A DNA stretch of 64,000 bases, from contig NC_044277.2 in the NCBI RefSeq assembly GCF_004027225.2, positions 96,221,552 through 96,285,551 on the forward strand, in the 5' to 3' direction. This document shows positions 48,101 to 60,100 of this stretch, one piece after another. The notes below the pieces were generated by a model, which saw nothing but the letters and a program-made list of their open reading frames with translations, had not been told where the DNA came from and made no database searches. Made by a program: the position numbers and the translations under genes. This DNA is from Strigops habroptila (taxonomy: Eukaryota > Chordata > Aves > Psittaciformes > Psittacidae). How positions within the stretch are numbered: position 1 is the first letter of the stretch; every line of letters begins with the position of its first letter.

Positions 48101-51100
48101 TCACTGTCAATAATTATGTGTACATCTGTGAGACCTAGAAAATTGATTTGTCTGAAAGAATATTTTAGCAACTACATCAGTGAGCAAGAACCAAACAAGA
48201 ATATTTTATAGAGCAATAACAGAACTGGTCTTAGTTAACATATTTTAACTTCACAAAATATTGAAGCTGGTTAGGATTTGGTTAGAAAACGAAGGAATAT
48301 CTGTTATTTTAGGAGAAAAGCTTATTCAGTTTTCAGGTTAACCAGAATTCTTGTGTTATTTTCACCATCCTCCACTAGCTGCAGTTTTATAACAAGATCA
48401 TAAGCATAATCTTTTCATAATCCTTTCCTTCTGAAGAACCTGATATTGTAAGGTATAGGCAAAAATACTTGTAGAACATGAATTTGCATTAAATACAGAA
48501 CATGGAAGGGAACAGACGTGTTCATGGTGGATAAGCCAGCACAGAAAAGGAAATTTTCTTAATTTCTGCTTCTTCTTTTTACAAGTTTATTGATGACTAG
48601 GAAGCACTAACCACTTACTTTAAGGCACTGGATACTGAACAGAATAAAAATTAACTAGGACAAGACAAGAAAACAGGTTTTATTGAAACAAACAGATGTC
48701 CTCTTAATAATAACCAAAATATTATCTTCAGTCAACAGAACTGTGTCTTTGGGACAGAAATATCCATATAGATATAGCTTTGTATTTATTATCAACAAAA
48801 AGACAAAGATTATGAATATGGTATAGCAACATTAATTTGAAATATGGCTTCTCCTATTTCAAATTATTTCTAGCACTGACCAAAGCCTTATCTCAGTATA
48901 TAAGATTTCAAAAAATGTATAGAAAAGGAAGAGTTTGTAATAACAATTTTTTCAAATAGATGCTTGTTTCTGTAACTATTTTTGAATGTATAAGAATTAG
49001 CAACATGCATCAACTTTTTGATACAGAAAAGTAAATGTTTATAGTGGAACATCTGTTATGATCCTCCTACCACCAGTGAATTGGTATTTTTAGTTCACAC
49101 AGACTTGTCATGATTTTCATAAATAAAGCATAGAATATTAAAAAAACTGGTTGAACATCTAGTTCCATCTCTTGCTGGAAGTGGGATTGTTACCAACGAA
49201 TGACTGCCTTGAACTCAGAATGCAGAGGTGCGTTACCCTGAAATGGGAAGCACTGGATTTTAGCCTAATTGACTCAAAAAGATTGCCAACAAAATGATAT
49301 CTCAGGAAATGGACATGATGTCCTAAGATTTTAAAAAATCTCTGTCCAGGCAGTTACATTTCAGTATCTATTCTTGTACTTAACACATTCATAATGCTCA
49401 CAAATGTGCAGTATAGATACATCTTTTCATAAGACATTTTGGATAATATTATGGCTTTGTTGTTCTGTGTGTCAGTTCAGCAAGGAACCTGGGTATAAGT
49501 CTTTAGGCAGGTAAGGCTGCAGGAGTAGGTATCAAAGTACTTTGTTGAATTGCTTTCTAAGTAAGTTAAACGCGTTTCGTATTCCTTCATGTATTTATTT
49601 ATAGGATGCCAACGATATGCCAGACTTAGTATACCTACCTGGTGGTCCTGGAGCACCTCTGTCTCCCTTTTCTCCTTTTAAGTTCGCAGAACTGCGGAGC
49701 CCCCAGGAATCTCTGTTTGCTTTAGCATCTGCCACAAAAGCATCACAAATTCATGAGAACTTGCAAACAGCAGAGACAATAGCAGTGACCAAACCACCGA
49801 AAGTAAGAGCAGACTTTGCTATACATGTAGGACACATGGCTCCAGTCCTTATGTGCTTGTCTCACTCTTCTCATGAACATTGAATGGCTGGCTGCCTGAT
49901 TGTCCTTTCTTATCAACCGCAACATGTGCAAGACAATGTCTTACAAGTCAATCTTCCCTAACCACCTAGCCTAAAACAAACCTATTCTCACTGCATTTGT
50001 GAATTTCACTGGGGCAAGTGCCGAAACAGTTCTTGATTTATGGCTCTGCATTTGACAGCACACCTTCTACTAGCTCCAGACTTAAACCAACAAATGATAA
50101 TTTCTGCAAATGTGAATGTCAAAAATGTTATCATTTGTGGATCCTTCATATCATAAAAGCATTAATAACGAAGAAAATATTCTCTGAGAACAGATGTGCT
50201 TTTGGCATAATTTTACATCCAGGTGAGCTAAGGGTAGAATTGCATCCAAATACATCTGGATAAACCCTCTATTTTTCCAGATATTATTCAACTTTCATGG
50301 TAACCTTACCCTGTGAAATATCTGGGTAAAACAACCCCTGAGTATTTAGACTTCTTAGATCTGATTTCTCTCTTTGTTCTAACTGAATAATTGCTAATAT
50401 CTTTGCAAAATTAATGTAAAATAACATAATTCTGCCACAGTAACATCTTACAGCCACTTCCTTCAGGTAGAAATGCCTTTAAAGCTTAAAGTGAGGTGTT
50501 CCTTTCCAGAATTATGAGCAGGAAGAGTGCAATGACAAGCAGATACAAGATACATCTCTTGAAGTAGTTTTTAAGGGTTCCCTGCTGTTGATATCTTCAG
50601 CCTCTGTGGCTAGTAGTGATCTATGCTGGCAGTAGGTGGATCTTCTAACCTGATTACATGTGTGAATTTCACTGGGGCAAACACAGAAACAGTCTCTTGC
50701 TTGGGTACCCAGTCCATGCTCCATGACCTGGTGCCACTTATAAATAAGATTTTATTAGTAAGAAGTAAATTAAGACTTTATTGGTAAGAAAGCCTTAGTT
50801 TGAAAAATATTTGCAGCATTTTTCCTTCTTTAGTTGCGCAGAATGGCTACAAATTTAGAAGAATGAGATGAACTTCTTCGCTTTCAGAGCCCCATGTTAC
50901 AATGGTAACTTCCAGACAGTTCCTCTCCACCCTTCTCTTTTGTCTTTCAGTGATGAGAAGTGAAAGCTGGTCATATTCCCACAGGTCTCCCCATGATCTA
51001 TTTGGTGACTCAGCCTCCAGCTGTGAGCCCATGTTCAAATGCCTACTGACAAAACAGTGGGGCCTCATTTTATATTCCACTGAGGCCAATCACACAGTGT

Positions 51101-54100
51101 CTCGTGTGTGCAGTTAGTTTTCCTAGTTGTCAGCTGAACCGTAACTATCCAACTGTGACATCTTCAGAGTTATTTTTCAGGCAGATTTCCAGTCCAGTCA
51201 TCAGTATTTTAGGTCATCTTAAAATATTGAGACCAATACAGAGCTTATACAAGCAAGCTCTTCTCACAGTATCAGTCTTTACCACTTCCTATGTCCACTC
51301 TTGCCCCTTATCCTGATCCCTTGCACTCTTTTCCTTCTCTTGCTTTCTTTTTCCATTTGGATCAAGGTGGCCTGGTCTTTCCAAGTGTCTCAGTCATTGC
51401 TGAGGGAGAGGAGCTGTTCCAGTTGCTGTGCCCACTCTGCCTAATCTCTGGACCACTTTAGAGAACTGGTCCCCAGGTAGCCATCTCTTCCTCCAGAAAC
51501 ACCCCCAAGCTCCAGCATTTGATGCTGATATAACATATACTACTGCTGTATCAATTCAACTTATTTTGCATGCATGCTCTGACTTATCTGATTAAACTGT
51601 AAATTTTCCAGTCTCCTTTGCACAGTGATGGGAACAGTGATTTAATTCTCAGGAGCATGGGAATGGGAAACAGGTTCAGGCTGTGTATTTAGTGCTGCAC
51701 TACTGCTTTTTTTTCCCCTACAAAATTACTCTGAAAATATAATAAACAGGCAGGAATAATTTTTTATTATAAGTAGTTAAATAAAAGGAGGAAGAACACT
51801 GACTTTATTTCCTCAGAGATCTTGAGAAGACCTCCTTCTCCATTGTGCATTACTGGATCATAAGAAAACTGCCAGCTGCTCCCTGTGGATGCTCAGGGAC
51901 TTTTGTTTTAATGTTCCATCTTTTTTTCCAGCTCCAAGCAGCTCTATAGCAGCAAAACTGTCACAGAACTTTCTGGTACCCTCGCAACTGGAAGACTTCC
52001 ACACAATTTGGTCAAGGCAGCACAATTTCAAACAGCATTCACCATTGGTTTTTTTGGTTTGTTTGTTTGGGGGGGGGGGGGGTTTGTGGGGTTTTTTTTG
52101 TTGTTGTTTGCGCAGAATTGCTACCTGTTTCCCTCTGCATGTTTCCCTCATGCATCCTCGGAGCATGTCTTTGAGGAAGGACGAAAGCACAGACTCAGGC
52201 TTGCATTAATTTTAGTGCGTGGTGTGCGCAGTAAGTGACCACTTTGTGCTTACATCTCATGGAGTTCTATCTCAAGAAGGGAAAGGTTGAGCATCACAAC
52301 AATCTTAAAATGGGAGAGAACTCTACATAAATGCTAACTTTCCTCCTTAAACCAAAGAAAGAAGGGATGCGCTGGAGTGACTTTAGGATTTACTACTGGG
52401 GTTGAGAATTGGTATGCATTTAGAGAAAAGAAACTATAATAATCAATTGAATAAAAACAAGTTTTAAACAAAATTGTCATGGTTAAAATCCTCAGTTTCA
52501 AGCATTTGCCTATGCTAAAAGTCTAAGAACAGCAGAATGTCCTTTATCAGCTTGGAGTCAATCTTAGAACTAAGGAAAATGCCTTGAACCAAGAACTTAG
52601 GGCTCTCTATGGGCATTTATTCTGTTAGATCATGGATTGTTTATTAAAAACAAAAATATGGACAGAGAAATCTTTTGCAGTCCGTGTGTGCAGGGTGAGA
52701 CAAGCAATTGGGAGTCTTTGGGTTTAGGAGCAGCACTGGACATCCTAGGCTCTGTAGACTTAAGTCTGCTGACATAGCCCTGAAGCAATGCACACAGTTT
52801 GCAAAGCACACGACTTAACCTTGCACTTGTAGGAGGTGAATCAATCATTCAGCAGTAAGATCCAGAAAGAAAGCTCATGGCATCATTTTACCCCAAAATT
52901 TTGACCCTTTATTTGGCCCTGAAACCCTCTTCCATTAAAAGGAGTCAAAACTAACAAAGCTCCTCCAGCCTTGTGACAATTTCCCCAGGGTCCTCATGTG
53001 TGGAGTTTCTCATCTCCTTCCCCATTAGTTAGTCATACTTCCTTCTTTGTGTGCCTGTCAGGTTTTCGTCATAGCTACTCCTGAACCTCTTTTAGACAGG
53101 CTTCACCTTCCTAGTGAAGGAGGGGAAATATGTCCTCTGTTCTTTCCCTCTCCCCACCTCACACCCCCCAAAAAAACCATAAGTAGTGTTAAAAGCTTGT
53201 TTCTTTCCCTCAGCAGTATTCTCTGGGACTCCAGCAGCCAGTATGGGTTGACCCTACCAGTGGTTATAATTTTCTTTTGAGAAAAAGGATGGGAGTTCCG
53301 ATTACAAGATCAGTTGTTTTTTGGGATTTTGTATCAGTCACTCAGAGAAGGGAAGTGTTTTTTACGCCATCAGTCAAACACTGGAGGAATGAGATCACCT
53401 GGTTGCTTTGTGGGAAGTAGTGTCAGATAGACTTTAGAATTTGCATCTTAGGAACATTGCCAGAGTGGAGAGTAATGATTTGGTACAGCCACGGGTCACC
53501 TCTGCGCTGGCAGAGGACTTCTAAGATTAGATCTTACGGAAACTGTGTTGCACTCCTCAGGTTATAAATCTTGGTCTCCAAAGTGCAGACCTAGGCTCAT
53601 TTGTTTTTTGAGCTACAGAAACAAGACCACTTCTTTTCCCCCGCTCCAGAAACCCCAATTTAGCAATAGCCAAGAAAAAGTGCTTAACTATGAAAACCCC
53701 CCAAAAAGCTTATTTATACCAAGGTACAAGAAAAGAATTACTCACCATGGACATTAGGAGCTTCTTGATTTCTAGGGTAAGGAGTGCTCACCTACAGACA
53801 AAATAATCAATTAAAAATTATCTTTACACATTAACCAATGGAAGTGCATTACTTGGTGTGACTGAAAAGCCTAGAAAATTTGCATGCTAATAAATATTGT
53901 AACAACATTCTGTATTATATCCAGTTTGACATGGTCCAAGTATTAGTGATCAAGCTTTTTTCAGGATTGTGCTCTCTTTAACATGCAACATGCTTTTAGC
54001 AAGAGGGCAACAACACGTGTTTTGAGGCATCAGCAAATCCTACTCTCAGTCATGCCAGTGAAGCAGCAGAAAACTTATTCTCCAAGAACAATTCTGAATT

Positions 54101-57100
54101 TACACCACTGCATTTGAAAGCAGATTTGACTTTTGATTGTAAGTTAGCAGACTGTGTTTGTAAATTTTTCATCAGACCATGGCTATGCCTACTGTTTGAT
54201 GTTAACCTACGCTCCAGAGGCATTGAGACCAGAACTAGGAGGCAGAAGCCATTCTAGTCTATCCTGCTCCGGCACCAGCCACCTGTAACAGTGGGCATGC
54301 TACTTACCTCTACTGCCTATCTTCAAAATAGGGAGAGTGCAGGAATTGAAACGTAGCATAGTGCTTGGAAATGGACGGATCTTAGTACTAGCTAGAACTA
54401 TTTATATGAATCTAGGCAAGCGCATGAAAAAAATCAAAGGTGCTGCATCTGGCTAACCTGTGGTATTAGTTCTTAGAAGTCTTACTTACATGGATAGCTC
54501 CATTAACTTCAGAAGTTTAGTTCACGTGAGGAAACCTTGTGGGCTCAGTCTGTAGTTCTTTATTGATATTCATTTACGTAGGCATGAACAGCAGACTTCT
54601 TATCTATAAACTTGGATAGGTTTAGGATATTATTCACAAATGTAGGACAAATCTATCTAGCATACTCAGATGCATGAAGAGGTGTTTATAAGCACAGGTT
54701 TTTATTGCTTGTGCACATAAAAGTTATTGCTATTATTCACTGATTGTAACCTTCTTGAAAAGTGACTTTGTATTATTATCTGAAATTCAGCTAAAATAGG
54801 CTTATATTGTTTGAATCATTCCACAGGGAATGATAAAAGAGTTGAGGTTGGAAGGCATTTCTGGAGATTGGCTAGCCCAAAGCAGGATCAACTACATCAA
54901 GTTGCTTAGGGCCTCATCCAGACAGGTTTCAGAGGTGAAGCGAACTATGCATGATTATGGACATATGTGATTAACACACAAGAATCTTTTATGGTGAGAA
55001 TGGGGATATTTAAAGGAAAAATTCAAAGAGGTAAAAAGATGGTGCCTGGAGGTCATAGGCCAAAACCGCAATGTCGATTTAGCATACAATAATGATTATT
55101 TATCATTAACTAACAGAAAGATCCATAAGCTGGGATACATCTTTCTTTAGCAGTAAGAGTAGGGTGATGATGAGTATCGATACATCTGGTATGGTGTAAG
55201 TCCAGAGCTGTTTCTCTAAAACAAGTGAAAAAGAACAGGAATGGAAATTGGAGGAGGGGGCACAATACTATTTTGAGCTATACTGTCTAACAGAGAAGTA
55301 GATCAGCCGTACTGCACACCACACTATTCAGAGGAGGACTGTGACAGAATCCTTTCCAACAGCCTAACCATGGCTTAATGGTACAATATTGCCCTAGGGA
55401 AAGTACTTCCAGGACTGGACTCCATTTGCCATTCATTGTGGGATGTAATACCCATGATTCATTAAAAAAAAGTTGCATCAGGGTGTTCTGAAAATATAAA
55501 CCCCGTCTCCTTTTTATACTATGTGTGAAATTGCAGGTCCTTTGAAGCTAATGAGGTCTTTGTCATTCCCTTTGGAAAGCAGGGGTAGAGCTTTACCTGC
55601 TGCCATTCTTGAGATAATAAATGTTTATATGTGAATAGATTGCATTTGAGGATCAAATAAAAGACATGATCTTTCTTTTCTGATGCATCTTTCATGCCAC
55701 AATGAAATACGTAACATGTCTTATTTTGCACAGGGAAATGGAAAACAGCTAAAGACATAACAACTTGGAGACAGTATTTATATATACATCTGAAGAATGC
55801 ATGTACATGTATGTATAAACATTCAGCTCCCCAAAGCAACTCTTAAAGTATGGAAATGTAGGCTTTGAAAGGCATTAAAAAGTGTTAGGACAAGTAATAA
55901 AAGTGCTTTAAGCAAAAGGTTTTAGTGCTTCTAGTGCTGTTATGTATTTTACATATGGCTAACTTTGGGTATCTAAACACTTGAGAATCTGCTATCATGA
56001 AGACTAGGTAAAACATATCTCTGGTGCAAAGCAGAAGGCAGAGGAAGAAAAGCTGCAAAGCTACTGTGGTTACGCACATAGCTAATTTGGTTATACACTG
56101 TCATGGCCATGCATTTTGCTAAGAGCAGATCCTGTGTGTGACTTACTGGCATTTTGCAATGAGGTCTGGGTGAGACTGGGAAAACTGTCTATTGAAAACA
56201 GGAAGGGAAATTATTTTAATCAACGTAGGTATAATACAGTAGATAACACACCAAATACATCTTATGGACATTTCAGGACAAAGCCTGGAAACAAAAATTG
56301 GCGCCCCCTGAGCAAAGAGCCCAGCTTGGTGCCTGAGAGCTCTCATAGGCCTTTTAGCAAGTCCCACTTCTGAGTGTGGGGCAAAACTCTTACATGACAG
56401 TGGCTCCAGTTGAGAAATTTTTTCCTATGCACACAAGCAGAGTCACCCACTGTAAACTGTGTTGCCTGAAACAAGTTTTGATGTTTCCCTTTGCAAGCTG
56501 TTTCTAGAGCAGCACATTTCTGCTACAAAGGTAGAACTGATCCCCGGTTGTACTTACTCCTTTGATATAAACTATACGTCCTGGTGGTCCAGGGGGCCCT
56601 GGGGGTCCAGGCAAGCCAGGAAGGCCCTGGTAAGAGAAAGTGAAAGAAGGAAGATATTAGTCAGATCTTTTCATACGCAATGCAACTGAGCCCACAGAAA
56701 GAAGGCCAAGGGGCTTCAAGGACACCATTTAAACAAGCAGTTTTGTACTAAATGGCCTGAGGGGAGACTGAGCATTTAGTTACAAGGACCAACCTCTCAG
56801 GTGGATTTTAATATTTAACCTAAAGCACTCTGTGGAGAACAAAATGGTCTGAGATTGTTGTTTCCAGGGGACAAAAAATAAAAAAACAAACCACAAATCC
56901 CAAATGGATACCCCGAAAGTACTAAAAACTGAAACTAAATTAAAGGCAGTGGATTTCTTATCCAAGGAAAATTAGGTATCCAAGACTGACCTGGGATTCT
57001 CAAGACTGTTGAGATTCATATCTTTTCAAACGCCAGTCAGATAACTGCACACTAATTAGCACCTTCAAGGAACTTTGTTACGCCAGAGGCATGACTACCC

Positions 57101-60100
57101 TTTACAAAAAAATATGCCGATTCTTTACCATACCATTTAAAAACCTGGCACCACACCATGTCCATCTCTCAGTCCACATCAATGAAAGCTTCTGTGAGGT
57201 GATGCATGTCATCTCAGCAATAACTAGAGATTTTATCTTCCCTGAGTACTCCAGGAAACACTATTAGAACATGTAGCCTGGTTTGGTTTTTTTTTGTTTG
57301 CTTCAATCTCCCAGCCTGTTGTACTTCATCTAGTTATACTTGCTTTAATAGTTTTTGTTTGGTTAAGGCAGACAATCAAGAAAATGAACCTTGGCACTGT
57401 TTGAAGATAAGGAAGAGTGGAATATGTAGTTTAATATTTTCTGCTGATGGCTAGTCATCTTTTCTGTCATTTTCTTCCAATTTGAATTTGTCTAATTAAT
57501 CTGGTTTCAGCAACTAATTTTTTATTTATACCTTTCTCTAGAGGTGCAAGCAACCTCCAGTACCTGGTATTTTCTTTATGTGAAGATACTTACCCATCTT
57601 CAGCCTCCCTGTTAGTTGGATAAAACAATATCATAATCTTTCTTTATTGTCCAGATAGACAACATACTTGTGTTTCGCAGTTTGTGTGCCATGTATATTT
57701 TAAGCAAAGCAGAACAAGAGAAGTCATACAACAGAATTCATTTAAAAAAGTGCTCTACTGAAATAGTTATATTGACTAGATTACATCTTCTGATGCCTAG
57801 CGGATCCATGCCTTATGATTTTTATGCTAACACAGTAAAATAAGTTTGTCCTTTTTTTGCAGCATATCTCTGATGCAGATGAAATATTATTAGCTGCTGT
57901 TGTGGTATGAGTTCCAATTCTTCTAACACAGATTTCCCCATGATATCAGAACAACCACACAAGTTATTCTGCTATTGTGAATTTTATTGCTTATGCTCAG
58001 CAGTGCTTACTGCTGTGTAGTCCAGTCTTCATGTTTGCCCTGAGACCACTTGTATGAAGTCTTTTCAGAAGAATGGACTTGCAGCACCACAAGCTTGGTT
58101 CATCACTTATCATTCCATAATTACAGGTTGTAGGTGGGCACAGATATGCTGTCACATATGCAGTGGTCATTATTCTGGATACATGTACATGACAACTAAA
58201 ACAGGTACTAGGTCTTAGCAAGTATCTCCTTGTTAGTAGAGTGGGTTCCACTTCACTATGATATGCCCAAGTGCTGTTTGTACCTGTGCTAGACAGCTAA
58301 GAGCCTATGTGAGTATCTTCACACCATGAGGAGCCATACCGATAGCCTAGATCAGGAAGTCTTTGATATATAGAAAGAATTGGCAATGCAAGATAATTTG
58401 CTATTTGAACCAGCTGTGCTAACAGTGAATCACACATACAACTGTTACACCTGGGAGCTGATACAACTATGTATATCTGCAAGAACTGTCCAGATGGACC
58501 CGGAAGTTGACTTTTAAATAATTGTTGTCAAATAGGAAAAGTAGCAGAAACATATAATTATTTCTAGATCATTTCAGGTTTTGAGTCCTCTCGTCATTTT
58601 AAAGGAATTCATATAAACCAGATTTGGCTTCAGATTTTAACAGGATTTTTTTTTTTTCAACTAATTGCAATACATAAGAACTTACATTAAATGATTCACC
58701 TCTATCACCTTTCACACCTCTCAGTCCATTCAGTCCTGGGCGGCCCTGAAATAAGTAGAAATAGTGTAGTATGTGTCAGAAGCAAGTTCCTCCATCTTTA
58801 TTCCACTTAAGAGCACAATACATACTGGACGTCCTGGAAAACCAAGCTCTCCTTTAGGTCCAGTAGGTCCTATTGGTCCCTGGACAAAAAAAAGAAAATG
58901 CGATTATGGAGAACACATGGAACATATATTTGACATATATTTTGATTATTTAGAATAAGAGGCATAGTTTCATATTTGCATTAGAAATCAGTCTGCGATT
59001 GTCTGCAGAGAAAGCACAGAATGTCCTCTCTCCTTGCTCTGCTGAGTGATGTCAGAAGCTGAGGCCTGCGTATAACAGTCAGCTCTGGCTTGGAAAAGAC
59101 TGTTGTCTAAACGAAGTCTGAATTCTTAGCCATTTGTAGGGTGCACTTCAAAACTGAGTCACCATGTATATAAGGAAAATTAAATGTTTCAATCAGTAGA
59201 AAAAAGGCAGTTAGTTGTGTATGCTTTGTGCATCTCCTTTTTATTTGCTTTGTTTTTCTAATTATTTTTGAATCAGGCCACATGAGGAGATGTTGTGGAT
59301 CAGCCTGAGAATTCATACAGTGCCAGGCTTCTACATGCCAGCCTGGGTATATGAATTTGTTTATTTATTTGTCCTTGCCTTTATGTAATATCATTTTGTT
59401 GGAAAGTGACATATATACATTAATGGAAAATTTTTTCTGATTATGATGATGCGATTTATCTTAGCATCAAGCTGAAATTAATGGATTAACTGTTGTAATT
59501 TTATCATGCCAAAATTTAAGACTGGATTGGAAATGAAATTTGGAAATGGTTAACATGTGAACATATTGATTTAAAACATCATCACTGTAATCAGAATTAA
59601 AAGCTAACTAGTGGCAGCTGAAAATGTTCAAAGGTGGTAGGACCTTTATTAAACTTCTCTTTCATGTCCTGTTTGAAGGTAATTTCTGCCTGTATGATCA
59701 AAGCTAATTGTCTAAAGCAGGCAATAGATTTCTGGTGGACTCTAGCAGATGTGAATTTCAATATCATGCCCCCAAAATTTCAAAATGATTCAACCCATCC
59801 TTCTGTGATACCATATCCAATAAAGGGGTTTGAAAAAAAAGAAATCCAAAATGCTGTGGGTTATTTTTCTATTTCACTTTGAAGTATTCGAGCCTTTAAA
59901 GAATATGCAAATCTGAGCTTTACTGAGCAATGAAGATTATTTAAACTATTAAAAAAGGTCTGTTTCTAATTAACAGAAGTGTCTGGATCTCATGCTGTAA
60001 CTGAGACTTTAAATCAACATCGACGATGTAAGAGTTGAACATGCTGGAGCCACCTTTACTGTTTCCTCTGTCAAAGTGCCAGCCCACCCCTGACAGATGT

